This document shows positions 42,842-53,756 of a DNA stretch of 64,000 nucleotides, piece after piece (the first letter of the stretch is position 1; every line of letters starts with the position of its first letter). The DNA is taken from contig NZ_NSJF01000005.1 in NCBI RefSeq assembly GCF_002285285.1, positions 1 to 64,000 on the forward strand, read 5' to 3'. This DNA comes from Vandammella animalimorsus. GTDB taxonomy: Bacteria > Pseudomonadota > Gammaproteobacteria > Burkholderiales > Burkholderiaceae_C. The position numbers and the translations under genes were made by a program. Below the pieces are notes generated by a model. The model saw nothing but the letters and a program-made list of their open reading frames with translations, did not search any database and was not told the origin of the DNA.

Positions 42842-43615
42842 TCAGTGGTTTCCGTCAGGCACGAACACGTAGCCCACGCCCCAGACCGTCTGGATGTAAC
42901 GCGGCGAGGTCGCGTCCTCCTCAATCAGCTTGCGCAGTCGCGAGACTTGCACATCCAGGCTGCGGTCAAAGGGCTCAAACTCGCGCCCGCGGGCCAGCAG
43001 GGCCAGCTTCTCGCGCGAGAGCGGCTGGCGCGGGTGGCGCACCAGGGCCTTGAGCATGGCGAACTCGCCCGTGGTCAGCGGCAATTCTTCACCATTCTTG
43101 TGCAGCGTGCGGGCGCCCATGTCGAAGCGGAAGGCGCCGAAATTGACGATGGCGTTGTCGCCTGCTGGCGCACCCGGCGCCTCCATGGTTGGGCGGCGAC
43201 GCAGTACAGCGTGGATGCGAGCCAACAGCTCTCGTGGGTTGAAGGGCTTGCCCACATAGTCGTCAGCGCCTACTTCCAGGCCAACGATGCGGTCCACGTC
43301 TTCGCTCTTGGCCGTGAGCATGATGATCGGGGTGCGGTCGTTGTTGCCGCGCAGACGCCGACAAATGGACAGACCGTCTTCACCCGGCAGCATCAAATCG
43401 AGCACCAGTAAATCAAACGTCTCGCGCAGCATGATGCGATTGAGCGCCTTGCCATCTTCGGCCACCATGACCTCGAAACCTTCCTGAGCCAGGTAGCGGC
43501 GCAGCAGATCACGGATGCGCGCATCGTCATCAACCACCAGAATCTTGTCGCCACGCCCTGCCGTCGTTGGCTGTGTGGCGACATGTTCGGGCAGGGTGTC
43601 GTTTTCGGTGTTCAT
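42842..43615 (-). CDS. ompR: Response regulator, OmpR type
   Basis: This 257-residue regulator has a receiver domain with VVDDDARIRD, the phosphoacceptor in LLVLDLMLPGEDG and the lysine in YVGKPFNPRELL, then a winged-helix domain ending with SRLRKLIEEDATSPRYIQTVWGVGY. The ATG at 43615 gives the OmpR N-terminus with a 20-residue polar extension. An AT-rich region at about 43735-43800 upstream should contain its promoter, but I could not define it. Confidence 0.9.
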   Translation of the reverse strand: MNTENDTLPEHVATQPTTAGRGDKILVVDDDARIRDLLRRYLAQEGFEVMVAEDGKALNRIMLRETFDLLVLDLMLPGEDGLSICRRLRGNNDRTPIIMLTAKSEDVDRIVGLEVGADDYVGKPFNPRELLARIHAVLRRRPTMEAPGAPAGDNAIVNFGAFRFDMGARTLHKNGEELPLTTGEFAMLKALVRHPRQPLSREKLALLARGREFEPFDRSLDVQVSRLRKLIEEDATSPRYIQTVWGVGYVFVPDGNH

Positions 43616-43855
43616 AAATTCACTGTTCAAAAAGGTGATGCCATGCGCGAAAGCCGGAAATGTCGACCAGGGGACAGTGTGAGCCTTTGAGCCCGCACCA
43701 GAGTCATCCGCCTTTGCGCAGCGCTGTGTCGGATATTGTGACAAGCTAAAAATTTCATGGGCAGCGCTAACCCATTGATTTGAATAATTGTTACATTTCT
43801 TTCCGCTGAGGGGCAAAACCAGTTGAGGGCTTGCCCGGCAGTGGAAACAGGCTCT

Positions 43856-44124
43856 AGAGCGTGTTATGCACTTTGCACCTCCCGCGAGAGCGCCCCGGCG
43901 TGTGCAGTGCAAGGCGCCGTTTGCGCCGCAGCCTGACGGGCTGCAAGGAAACGGCAACGCCGCAATGCGCGTGCCGGGGCGCTCTCCCTTAGGGCTGGCC
44001 CCAAAACCATGCACTCGCCGCGTTGGCACGCTTGCCAAGGCAGCCAGCCTTGGCGGCGCGCGCCGCCTTGCGATGACACGGTTTTGGGGCCAGCGCGGGG
44101 GGCGAAAAGTGCATCACACGCTCT
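43856..44124. mobile_element. 269-bp MITE-like element with TA flanks and two nested inverted repeats
   Basis: Terminal inverted repeats of about 24 bases (AGAGCGTGTTATGCACTTT at the left, its near-complement ending CACGCTCT at the right) bound a non-coding segment. TA lies at both outer junctions (43855-43856 and 44124-44125), as expected for IS630/mariner-type insertion. Inside are two perfect 14-base inverted repeats: 43886-43899 with 43973-43986, and 43995-44008 with 44080-44093. No open frame of note is present. It is non-autonomous if mobile. Confidence 0.7.
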
Positions 44125-44230
44125 AAATCGCAACAACCCTTGGAACGAACGCATATCCGATAGGCACTTCCCCCACCCATTGAGCGTTGTATGCAGTGCC
44201 GCCCGAGCTGGGGCGGTGGGTACGATGGCG

Positions 44231-45250
44231 TCACGCGGGTTTTGGGTTTTGGGGCCAGCGGTGGGTTTGTTCCCAGGCCCAGGCATGCGCGATGATGGTG
44301 TGCAAGTCGGCATAGCGCGGTTGCCAGCCCAGCAGCTCGCGCGCCAGACGGCTATCGGCCACCAGGCGCGCCGGGTCGCCCGGCCGGCGTGGCTCCAGAC
44401 GCACGGTGATGTCGCGACCGGTGACCTGGCGTGCAGCCTCGATCACCTCTAGAACCGAAAAGCCCTGGCCATTGCCCAGGTTCAGGCGCAGGCTGGGGCC
44501 GCCTGCGAGCAGGTGTTGCAGCGCCAGGGCATGGGCCTGGCACAGGTCGTCGATGTGGATGTAGTCGCGGATGCAGCTGCCATCGGGCGTGTCGTAGTCC
44601 GTGCCGAACACCGAGATGGCCGCGCGCCGTCCGGCAGCGGCCTGCAGCACCAGCGGGATCAGGTGTGTCTCGGGCACATGGCGCTCGCCCAACTCGCCCT
44701 CGGGGTCAGCGCCGGCCGCATTGAAATAGCGCAGGCAGACCGACTTCAGCCCATAGGCCTGGTCAAAATCCTCTAGCATCTGCTCGGCCATCCACTTGCT
44801 GCGCCCATAAGGGTTGATGGGTTGCTTGGGATGCTCTTCGTCGATGGGCACTTGCTGTGGGTTGCCATAAACGGCCGCCGTCGAAGAGAAGATGAAGCGC
44901 TGCACGCCAGCCGTGCGCATGGTCTGCAGCAACGTCAGCGTGGCGGCCACATTGTTGGCGTAGTACTTGGCAGGCTCCGTCACCGACTCGCCGACCTGGA
45001 TGAAAGAGGCAAAGTGCATCACCGCATCGAAGCGGTGCCGCGCGAACAATTGCGCCAGCAGGCCAGCGTCGGCTGCCGAGCCAACGACCAGCTCGGCGCT
45101 GGCCACGACCGCATCGGCGTAGCCGGCCGAGAGGTCATCGAGCACGACCACGGCCAAGCCTTGTTGGCACAAATGTTTCACCATGTGCGAACCGATGTAG
45201 CCGGCGCCGCCGACGACGAGAATCTTGTGGGCAGAAGCTGGAGTGGGCAT
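44231..45250 (-). CDS. galE: UDP-glucose 4-epimerase GalE
   Basis: This 339-residue short-chain dehydrogenase-type enzyme interconverts UDP-glucose and UDP-galactose for exopolysaccharide or LPS sugars. It has the NAD motif GGAGYIGSHMV, the catalytic serine in FIFSSTAAVYG and the YGRSK pair. The ATG at 45250 fits the family start; the longer frame to 45436 is rejected. Its C-terminal codons contain a 16-base sequence (44245-44260) identical to an arm of the nearby 269-bp element, so the last residues (RWPQNPKPA) may derive from such DNA. Confidence 0.93.
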   Translation of the reverse strand: MPTPASAHKILVVGGAGYIGSHMVKHLCQQGLAVVVLDDLSAGYADAVVASAELVVGSAADAGLLAQLFARHRFDAVMHFASFIQVGESVTEPAKYYANNVAATLTLLQTMRTAGVQRFIFSSTAAVYGNPQQVPIDEEHPKQPINPYGRSKWMAEQMLEDFDQAYGLKSVCLRYFNAAGADPEGELGERHVPETHLIPLVLQAAAGRRAAISVFGTDYDTPDGSCIRDYIHIDDLCQAHALALQHLLAGGPSLRLNLGNGQGFSVLEVIEAARQVTGRDITVRLEPRRPGDPARLVADSRLARELLGWQPRYADLHTIIAHAWAWEQTHRWPQNPKPA

Positions 45251-45565
45251 GGCTGGTGTTCGTCGTGATGGGGTGATGGCCGTAGAAAGAAATAAGTCCC
45301 GCCTTGGGGTTGGTTGAGATTGCGTGCTGCAGCAGTGCTTGCGGTCAAAAACAGCAATTGCTGCGTTTTCGGCGTCTTCGCCTTGCATTTGCGGCTTTTG
45401 CCTCGAAAAACCGCTTTGCAAACCCAATCTCAGCAATTCCTAGGCTTGTGTGCACAGGCGCGCAGCACAAGTGCTGCGAGGCGGGCTGTGCATAAGGGCG
45501 CATGGGCATGCAAGCGTAGCAAAGCCAGGCGCGCGAGACGCGCAAAAAATTTGCGAAGCAGTCCC
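45251..45565. other. Gene-free stretch between galE and groES
   Basis: No supported gene. An inverted pair TGAGATTG (45315-45322) and CAATCTCA (45425-45432) brackets about 118 bases with further imperfect symmetry, a possible remnant of another small palindromic element. The rest shows short GC-rich inverted stretches only. Confidence 0.4.
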
Positions 45566-45593
45566 TTGAAATGGCTTTTTTCGTCCGTATCAT
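45566..45593 (+). promoter_or_regulatory. Promoter of groES-groEL
   Basis: TTGAAA (45566-45571) and TATCAT (45588-45593) are separated by 16 bases. CTTGAAA with CCGTAT further on also partly fits a heat-shock sigma-32 promoter. The -10 box touches the CIRCE operator, so repressor binding would block it. Confidence 0.75.
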
Positions 45594-45619
45594 TAGCACT
45601 CGTTGCGGGTGAGTGCTAG
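45593..45619. promoter_or_regulatory. CIRCE operator (HrcA binding site)
   Basis: TTAGCACTC, nine bases, GAGTGCTAG: this matches the CIRCE consensus with a single change at the last base. HrcA binding here represses groESL until heat stress. No hrcA gene is in the window. Confidence 0.92.
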
Positions 45620-45735
45620 CAGTTGTTTTGCTGTGACTTGCCCAGCCAATGGGGTCTGCAATCCTCAGCACGCCGCGTATCAGTGGATGCGACAGACCCG
45701 CCGTTCAATTTTTTGCAATTCTCAGGAGAGAACAC

Positions 45736-46026
45736 ATGGCTCTGCGTCCTTTGCACGATCGCGTGATCGTCAAGCGTCTGGAAAACGAAACCACCACTGC
45801 TTCGGGCATCGTCATCCCCGATAACGCCGCTGAAAAGCCCGATCAGGGCGAAGTGCTGGCTGTGGGCCCTGGCAAGCGCGACGACGATGGCGACCGCCTG
45901 TCCATGGACGTGAAAGTCGGCGACCGCGTGCTGTTCGGCAAGTACAGTGGCCAGTCCGTCAAGGTTGACGGCCAGGAAGTGCTGGTGCTCAAGGAAGACG
46001 ACATCTTCGCCGTCGTCGAGAAGTAA
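45736..46026 (+). CDS. groS: Co-chaperonin GroES
   Basis: This 96-residue lid protein of the GroEL chamber has the typical start [14 protein letters not shown], the mobile loop [12 protein letters not shown] and the end [15 protein letters not shown] precedes the ATG at 45736, about 115 bases after the CIRCE site. It is first in the groESL operon. Confidence 0.97.
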   Translation: MALRPLHDRVIVKRLENETTTASGIVIPDNAAEKPDQGEVLAVGPGKRDDDGDRLSMDVKVGDRVLFGKYSGQSVKVDGQEVLVLKEDDIFAVVEK

Positions 46027-46059
46027 TCCCGCGCCCGCCGCACCCATTCATTTTTTTGA

Positions 46060-47754
<1,695 letters not shown>

Positions 47755-47864
47755 TGCGCCATTGACGACACCGGCCTGATCTGCCTGATCGGCCGGTCTG
47801 TCAAGCGGCGCCCTGGCCCACACCCTTGTACAAGAGAGGTGGCGGCCAGGCGCCATTTCCATCC

Positions 47865-47893
47865 AACCCGGCCCATGGCCGGGTTTTGTTTTT
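47865..47893 (+). terminator. Terminator after groEL
   Basis: AACCCGGCC and GGCCGGGTT form a perfect nine-base stem with a three-base loop followed by TTGTTTTT. A weaker stem lies earlier at about 47766-47801. Confidence 0.85.
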
Positions 47894-48008
47894 GCGCTCG
47901 TCGCTGCAAACGATTTTTAGTTGCTGGAATAATGCGCGCCCGTACCTGTATCCAAGCGCCTCGAAAAGTGCGCGGTGCGGGGCAGACCTTCCCTCGCATT
48001 TGTCCACC

Positions 48009-48950
48009 ATGCCGACCGCACCATCCCCTGCCATTGCCACCCCGGCAGCTCCCAGTCCTGCGCCGTCCATGGCTTCGGGCTTGTTACTGGCGGCGCTGGG
48101 AGCCGTGGCCTTCAGCGGCAAGGCCATCATCGTCAAGCTGGCCTATCGGCATGGCGTCGATGCGGTCACGCTCATCATGTACCGCATGCTGTTTGCGCTG
48201 CCGTTTTTCATCGCCATGGCCTGGTGGGGCGGGCGCGGCAAGCCGCCTCTGACGCGGCGCGACATGCTGGCCGTCATGGGCCTGGGCATCTCGGGCTACT
48301 ACCTGGCCAGCCTGCTGGACTTCATGGGCCTGCAATACATCAGCGCCGGGCTGGAGCGGCTCATCCTCTACCTGACGCCCACCCTGGTCATGTTGCTGGG
48401 CTGGTTGCTGCGCGGCGCGCGTCTGAGCCGTAGCCACTGGCTGGCCGTGCTTGTGAGCTACAGCGGCGCGCTGCTGGTCTTCGGGCGAGAGATGCAACTG
48501 CCGGGCACGGCCGACACCGCCCTGGGGGCGGCCCTGGTCTTTGGCGGCACCGTCAGCTATGCCCTGTACCTGTTTTTCAGCGGCGAATACGTGCAGCGCC
48601 TGGGGGCTTTGCGCCTGGTCGGGCTGGCCACCAGCTTTGCCTGTCTGTGCTGTATTGCACAGTTCCTGCTGACCCGCCCATTGAGCGCTGCGCAGCAGGT
48701 GGCCACGCCGGTGCTGTGGCTGAGCCTGCTCAACGCCACGGCCTGTACCGTGGCGCCCGTGCTGATGGTGATGATGGCCATGGAGCGCATCGGCGCCAGC
48801 CTGACGGCGCTGATCGGCATGATCGGTCCGCTGTCAACCATTGCCATGGGCGTCTGGCTGCTGGGCGAGCCATTTACCCCATGGCTGGCCGCCGGCACGG
48901 CGCTGGTCGTGGCCGGCATCTGGCTGTTCAGCCGCGCCGGGCGGCGCTGA
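48009..48950 (+). CDS. EamA family drug/metabolite transporter (DMT) permease
   Basis: This 313-residue inner-membrane protein has about ten hydrophobic segments in two EamA repeats. An Ala/Pro-rich polar N-terminus of about 25 residues precedes the first helix. The substrate is unknown; relatives export amino acids or metabolites. The ATG at 48009 is chosen because the longer frame from 47826 runs through the groEL terminator. Confidence 0.85.
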   Translation: MPTAPSPAIATPAAPSPAPSMASGLLLAALGAVAFSGKAIIVKLAYRHGVDAVTLIMYRMLFALPFFIAMAWWGGRGKPPLTRRDMLAVMGLGISGYYLASLLDFMGLQYISAGLERLILYLTPTLVMLLGWLLRGARLSRSHWLAVLVSYSGALLVFGREMQLPGTADTALGAALVFGGTVSYALYLFFSGEYVQRLGALRLVGLATSFACLCCIAQFLLTRPLSAAQQVATPVLWLSLLNATACTVAPVLMVMMAMERIGASLTALIGMIGPLSTIAMGVWLLGEPFTPWLAAGTALVVAGIWLFSRAGRR

Positions 48951-49015
48951 ACGGCTGTGCCGACTTCAGCGGCGGGGTTGCATAGGCGCAGCGGCGCCCC
49001 TTTGCGTGTGCCGCC

Positions 49016-50077
49016 TCACACATCGTCCAGGATCGGGTAGGGCATGGGATGGATCTGCAGCGGCGTGGCGCTGCTGCCGGGGGCTGCCATTTGCAGTGGC
49101 TGGCTGGCGCAGTCCGTTTTCAGCGAGACGATGGCGGCAAAGGGGCGCGGGTTGCTGCCGCTGACTTCTGCCTGGCTGTGCCAGGCCGATTGCACGATGA
49201 CGCCACAGGGCTGGTCGGGGTCGCTGGCGCTGAAGACTTCCGTGCCGGGCTCGGGCAGTTGGCTGGCCTGGCCGCTGGCCAGAAAGGCGCGGCGCTTGAT
49301 GGCGCCGCGAAACTGGCTGCGCGCCACCACTTCCTGGCCGGGATAGCAGCCTTTCTTGAAGCTGACGCCGCCCACCGACTCGTAGTTGAGCATTTGCGGC
49401 ACGAACAGCTCGACCACGGGGGCGCTGATGGTGGCCACGCCAGCCAGTACCTCTGAATACGCCCAGGCGGTGCAGGCCTGCGGCGGTAATGTGGCGGGTA
49501 GGCCGGCGGCGCTGCCGCTGGGGGCGATGTGCAGCGCCCGGGGCAGGCCGGCGGCCGGGTACAGGCCGATGACCCAGGCCGGCGCGGCATCGGCCGTTGC
49601 GCCACTGCGCGCAGCGGCGTTGGCCACGGTTTGCCAGGGGGCCAGCGGGGCTGGCGCAGCGTTGGCATCGCCAGCGTCTTCGGCCAACGTGGCTGAGATG
49701 GCCTGGTCAATGGCGGCCTGGCCCAGCAGCCCGTGCAGCTGCCATTGCGCGCTGGCGTCGCTCAGGCGCGCTTTGGCGCGCAAGATGAACATGGACAGGC
49801 GTTTTTGCACGGCCGCCAGCAGGCTGCGGTGCACCAGCAGCAGCACGTCTGTGGGGCCCAGGCGCACGCCGATGAAGCTGGCCTGCATGCGGCCCTTGGC
49901 GCTCAGGTAGGCCGCCAGGCGCGCGCTGTCGTGGCCCAGCAGGGAGAAGTCGTTGCTCAGCTGGCTTTGCAAGAATTGCAACGCATCGTCATCGCTGCAG
50001 TGCAGCACGCCCAGCTCGGTGATGGGGCAAATAGTGGCGTCGGCATTGGGCAGGGCAGGGGCGGCAAGCGTAGACAT
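49016..50077 (-). CDS. ygfZ: Folate-binding protein YgfZ
   Basis: This 353-residue GcvT-like protein carries the family signature KKGCYPGQEVVARSQ with the key cysteine. YgfZ proteins help maintain iron-sulfur enzymes such as the RimO/MiaB class, using tetrahydrofolate. The ATG at 50077 gives the family N-terminus; the longer frame to 50362 is rejected. It is divergent from mltG, the usual arrangement in related bacteria. Confidence 0.9.
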   Translation of the reverse strand: MSTLAAPALPNADATICPITELGVLHCSDDDALQFLQSQLSNDFSLLGHDSARLAAYLSAKGRMQASFIGVRLGPTDVLLLVHRSLLAAVQKRLSMFILRAKARLSDASAQWQLHGLLGQAAIDQAISATLAEDAGDANAAPAPLAPWQTVANAAARSGATADAAPAWVIGLYPAAGLPRALHIAPSGSAAGLPATLPPQACTAWAYSEVLAGVATISAPVVELFVPQMLNYESVGGVSFKKGCYPGQEVVARSQFRGAIKRRAFLASGQASQLPEPGTEVFSASDPDQPCGVIVQSAWHSQAEVSGSNPRPFAAIVSLKTDCASQPLQMAAPGSSATPLQIHPMPYPILDDV

Positions 50078-50232
50078 GGGGTCGATCTGGGCGGTATGAC
50101 GGGAAGGGGATGGGGCCGGCAGGGGCCGCAGGCGGGCGCGGATGGCGCGGGGTTTCGTGCTATCGTGCGCGGCTTTTCCGGCCCTGGCGCGATGGCGGCG
50201 CGGCCCGGTTTTTAACAGAAGGAAGCCCTCCC

Positions 50233-51231
50233 TTGCTGCGCAAGTTGTTTTTGTTCTTGTTAGTGATGCTGGCTTTGCTGGGCGCGGCGCTGGCCTATGG
50301 CCTGTGGTGGCGCGATCAGCCGCTGCACATTGAGCCTGCGCCGGCCGAGCTGACGATCGCACGCGGCGCCACGCCGCGCGGCGTGGCGCAGGCGCTGGTC
50401 GATGCCAAGGTGTTTCGGCTGCCGCCCGCGCTGCTGTATTGGGGGCTGCGCGCCAGCGGCCAGGGCCAGCGCATCAAGGCCGGTTACTACGAGTTCGAAA
50501 GCGGGGTCACGCCCCGGCAGGTGCTGGGGCGCCTGGTGCGTGGCGAGCAAACCTTGCAATCCATCACCTTCGTCGAAGGCTGGACCTTCAAGCAAATGCG
50601 CCAACTGCTGGCCCAACAGCCGCTGCAGCACCAGACAACGGGGCTGAGCGATGCGCAAATCATGGCCCAGCTCGGCCGCGAAGGGGTACACCCCGAGGGG
50701 CGTTTTTTCCCTGACACCTATTTCTTTGCCAAGGGCAGCAGCGATCTGGCCGTGCTCGAACAATCGCTGCAGGCCATGGACCGCATGCTGGAGGCCGCCT
50801 GGCAACAGCGCGACCGCAATCTGCCACTGAAAAAGCCCGATGAGGCGCTGATCCTGGCCAGCATCGTCGAAAAGGAAACCGGACGGCACAGCGACCGTGG
50901 CCGCATCGCCGGGGTGTTCATCAACCGGCTCAACAAAGGCATGCTGCTGCAGACCGACCCGAGCGTGATTTACGGCCTGGGCGATGCCTACGATGGCCGT
51001 CTGCGCCGCCGCCACCTGGAGGCCGATACGCCCTGGAACACCTACACCCGCGCCGGCCTGCCGCCCACACCCATTGCCATGCCCGGCAAGCAATCGCTGC
51101 TGGCGGCGGTGCAGCCGGAGAAAACCAGCGCGCTGTACTTTGTGGCCCGCGGCGATGGCTCCAGCGAATTCAGCGATACCCTGCAGCAGCACAACCGCGC
51201 GGTGGATCGCTACATCCGGGGCAAGCCATGA
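50233..51231 (+). CDS. mltG: Endolytic murein transglycosylase MltG
   Basis: This about 332-residue membrane-anchored enzyme cuts nascent glycan strands and sets their length. It has one N-terminal helix (FLFLLVMLALLGAALAYGLW), a LysM-like part, and the catalytic glutamate in ILASIVEKETGRHSDR, followed by INRLNKGMLLQTDPSVIYG. A TTG at 50233 is preferred as the start because GAAGGA lies nine bases upstream; an in-frame ATG at 50110 would add an improbable Arg-rich tail. It overlaps tmk (ATGA). Confidence 0.92.
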   Translation: MLRKLFLFLLVMLALLGAALAYGLWWRDQPLHIEPAPAELTIARGATPRGVAQALVDAKVFRLPPALLYWGLRASGQGQRIKAGYYEFESGVTPRQVLGRLVRGEQTLQSITFVEGWTFKQMRQLLAQQPLQHQTTGLSDAQIMAQLGREGVHPEGRFFPDTYFFAKGSSDLAVLEQSLQAMDRMLEAAWQQRDRNLPLKKPDEALILASIVEKETGRHSDRGRIAGVFINRLNKGMLLQTDPSVIYGLGDAYDGRLRRRHLEADTPWNTYTRAGLPPTPIAMPGKQSLLAAVQPEKTSALYFVARGDGSSEFSDTLQQHNRAVDRYIRGKP

Positions 51232-52004
51232 GTCAGGCCAGCACTCAGCCACAGGCGCAGCCCCCATCGCCCGCGCCGCTGCCCGCGCGACGCGGCTGGT
51301 TCATCAGCGTCGAAGGCATCGACGGCGCAGGCAAGTCCGCCCATCTGGACGCCATGGCCCAAGCCTTGCGCGCCCAGGGCCAGAGCGTGCTGTGTACGCG
51401 TGAGCCTGGCGGCACCCCGCTGGGCGAGCGACTGCGCGAGCTGCTGCTGCACGAGCGCATGGATGCGTTGAGCGAAACCCTGCTGGCCTTTGCCGCCCGG
51501 CGTGAGCACCTGCTGCAAGTCATTGCGCCGGCGCTGCGCCAGGGCACGACCGTGCTGTGCGACCGCTTCACCGACGCGACCTTCGCTTACCAGGGGGGCG
51601 GGCGCAGCCAGCCCTGGGCCTGGATCGAACAGCTGCAGGCCTGGGTGCAGGGCGGCCACGCGCTGCCGCCATCCCCGGCCAATGCCCACGCCCAGCAGGT
51701 CGATGCCGCCGATGCCGGCGCCTGTGGCCAAAGCGGCTTGCTGCAGCCGGACTGCACGCTGTGGTTCGACCTGCCGCCAGCCGTGGCCGCGCAGCGCCTG
51801 CGCCAGGCGCGCACGCCCGACCGCTTCGAGCAGGAGGCCCAGGCATTTTTCGAGCGCGTGGCGCAAGGCTATGCGCGCTGCGCTGCCGAGCATCCTGGGC
51901 GCTTCGTGCGCATCCATGCCGATGCGCCGCTGGCCCAGGTGCAGGCCGAGGTGTTGGCGGCGCTGCGCGCGCGTGGCTTGCTGGCGCCTGCCCCGCAGGC
52001 TTGA
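51228..52004 (+). CDS. tmk: Thymidylate kinase
   Basis: This 258-residue kinase makes dTDP from dTMP. It has the P-loop EGIDGAGKSAHLDAM, the DR motif in CDRFTDATFAYQGGGR and the LID region near RTPDRFEQE. It is longer than E. coli Tmk by about 45 residues owing to a Gln/Pro/Ala-rich N-terminus and an insertion around residues 145-168 (PPSPANAHAQQVDAADAG). The start overlaps the mltG stop. Confidence 0.93.
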   Translation: MSQASTQPQAQPPSPAPLPARRGWFISVEGIDGAGKSAHLDAMAQALRAQGQSVLCTREPGGTPLGERLRELLLHERMDALSETLLAFAARREHLLQVIAPALRQGTTVLCDRFTDATFAYQGGGRSQPWAWIEQLQAWVQGGHALPPSPANAHAQQVDAADAGACGQSGLLQPDCTLWFDLPPAVAAQRLRQARTPDRFEQEAQAFFERVAQGYARCAAEHPGRFVRIHADAPLAQVQAEVLAALRARGLLAPAPQA

Positions 52005-52052
52005 CACTGGCGCGCACCACCATCGCAAACCCCAGCACCCAGGCAGGCACCC

Positions 52053-53171
52053 ATGGCCAAACGTCCCACCGCCACCGCTTCAGCGCCCACCCCGGCGGTC
52101 GCACCGCCCATGCCCTGGCTGCAGCCGCAGCTGCAGGCGCTGCTGCGCCAAAGCGGCCATGCGTTGTTGCTCGAAGGGCCATCAGGACTGGGGCAGTTCG
52201 AGCTGGGCCTGGCCTGGGCGCAGGCCGTGCTGTGTGAAGCCCAGCCTGTAGGAAATGGCGCGGCGCTGCAGCCGGCCTGTGGCCAGTGCGAAAGCTGCCA
52301 TGCCATGACCGTGCACACCCATCCGGATTTGCTGGTGCTGCTGCCCGAGGCGTTGCAGCTGCAATGGGGCTGGGCCACGCCAGAGGCCGAGGGCGATGCC
52401 AAGCGCAAGCCCAGCCGGGAGATCCGCGTCGAGGCCATGCGCCAGATGATCACCTTCAGCCAGCGTACCGATGCGCGCGGCCGTGGCAAGGTGGTGCTGG
52501 TCTATCCGGCAGAGAACATGAACCTGGTGACGGCCAACGCACTGCTCAAAACCCTGGAGGAGCCGCCAGGCAATACCCGCTTCGTGCTCGCCAGCCAGGC
52601 CGCGCACCGGCTGCTGCCCACCATTCGCAGCCGCTGCCACGCCTGGAAGATGCAATGGCCCGCCACCGAGCAGGTGCAGCAATGGCTGGCCGCTTCGGGC
52701 GCGGCGCCGCAGCAGATCGAGGCCGCGCTGGCCGCGGCCGGTGGCCGTCCGCAGGATGCGTTGGCCTTGCTGCAAGCGGGCTTCGACGCCCAGCAGTGGC
52801 TGGCCCTGCCCGGGCAATTGGCCCAGGGCCGGCCCGGCTGGCTGGCCGAGGCCACGCCCAGCCAGGCCATTGCCGTGCTGCAGCAGATTTGCCACGACGC
52901 CATGGCCCTGGTGGCTGGCGCCGCGCCGCGCTACTTCAGCCGCGCGGCCCTGGCCGCCTGCCTGCCAGGCTGGGCCGCGGCCGGGCCGCAGGCCGGGGCG
53001 GCGGAGGCAAGCGCCGCCGCAGCGCAGCGTCAGCGCGCCTTCGAGCGCCTGGGGCGCTGGTCGGCCGAGCTGACGCAGGCCGCTCGCACCAGTGAACACC
53101 CCTACGCGCAGGAGCTGATGCTGGCCGCGCTTGTGGAGCAGGCGCGCAGTGCCCTAAACTTACGCGCCTGA
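52053..53171 (+). CDS. holB: DNA polymerase III subunit delta'
   Basis: This 372-residue clamp-loader subunit has the zinc-binding cluster CGQCESCHAM followed by HPDLLVL, and the delta'-type stretch ANALLKTLEEPPGNTRFVL with sensor region TIRSRCH. As in other delta' proteins, the P-loop is degenerate (EGPSGLGQFELG, Lys replaced by Gln). It follows tmk by 48 bases. Confidence 0.92.
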   Translation: MAKRPTATASAPTPAVAPPMPWLQPQLQALLRQSGHALLLEGPSGLGQFELGLAWAQAVLCEAQPVGNGAALQPACGQCESCHAMTVHTHPDLLVLLPEALQLQWGWATPEAEGDAKRKPSREIRVEAMRQMITFSQRTDARGRGKVVLVYPAENMNLVTANALLKTLEEPPGNTRFVLASQAAHRLLPTIRSRCHAWKMQWPATEQVQQWLAASGAAPQQIEAALAAAGGRPQDALALLQAGFDAQQWLALPGQLAQGRPGWLAEATPSQAIAVLQQICHDAMALVAGAAPRYFSRAALAACLPGWAAAGPQAGAAEASAAAAQRQRAFERLGRWSAELTQAARTSEHPYAQELMLAALVEQARSALNLRA

Positions 53172-53231
53172 TGCACGCAGACGTGCCCGCTGCTGCGGCA
53201 GCTCCTTGCCATCGAACCACGCCTTTTCACC

Positions 53232-53603
53232 ATGAATGCCACCGCAGACGACACCAGCAAGAGCGCGCGCCCCAGCGTGATCCAGCTCAACATCAAGGAA
53301 AAGGCGGCGCTGTATGCCTCCTACATCCCTTTGTTCAAGGAGGGTGGCATCTTCGTGCCCACGCAGCGTGAGTACCAGATGGGCGACAGCATCTTCGTCA
53401 TGCTGACGCTGCCCGATGACCCCAAGAAGTACGCCATTGCCGGCACCGTGGCCTGGATCACCCCGGCCGGGGCCTCGGGCGGGCGTACGCAAGGCGTGGG
53501 CGTGCGATTTCCGGCCGACGAAAAATCGGCCGAGTTGCGCACCAAGATCGAGAACCGCCTGGGCTCGGCGCTGAACTCCGACCGCCCCACGCACACGGTG
53601 TGA
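53232..53603 (+). CDS. pilZ: PilZ domain protein, type IV pilus assembly
   Basis: This 123-residue protein matches the small PilZ of type IV pilus systems, with LNIKEKAALYASYIPLFKEGGIFVPT and GTVAWITPAGASGGRTQGVGVRF. It lacks the RxxxR c-di-GMP motif at the N-terminus typical of binding PilZ domains, as in the founding PilZ family. Its TGA stop (53601-53603) falls in the repeat-end motif TGAACAGGTTTTGAG. Neighbours tmk-holB-pilZ-tatD are conserved. Confidence 0.9.
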   Translation: MNATADDTSKSARPSVIQLNIKEKAALYASYIPLFKEGGIFVPTQREYQMGDSIFVMLTLPDDPKKYAIAGTVAWITPAGASGGRTQGVGVRFPADEKSAELRTKIENRLGSALNSDRPTHTV

Positions 53604-53615
53604 ACAGGTTTTGAG
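53601..53615. repeat. Lone end of the palindromic repeat family at the pilZ stop
   Basis: TGAACAGGTTTTGAG resembles the right end of copies A and B. Its TGA is the pilZ stop codon. It is the third such case in the window, after lpxK and the rluA-type gene. Confidence 0.45.
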
Positions 53616-53756
53616 GTCTCTCGCCACCCTGATCGCCCCGGCGCAGTACCGGCCCGCATGGGCCGGTTTTCCGTTGCCTGGCGTTGAAAGCAGCGGCTGC
53701 ATCTTGATCACTCGGTTTGGCTGCCCTGGCGCGGGCAGTATTTGCATTTCTGTTTC

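Noticed and set aside
44009..44452. Open frame across the 269-bp element and the galE end
   Set aside because: It crosses two unrelated pieces of DNA, is antisense to galE for half its length and shows no family feature.
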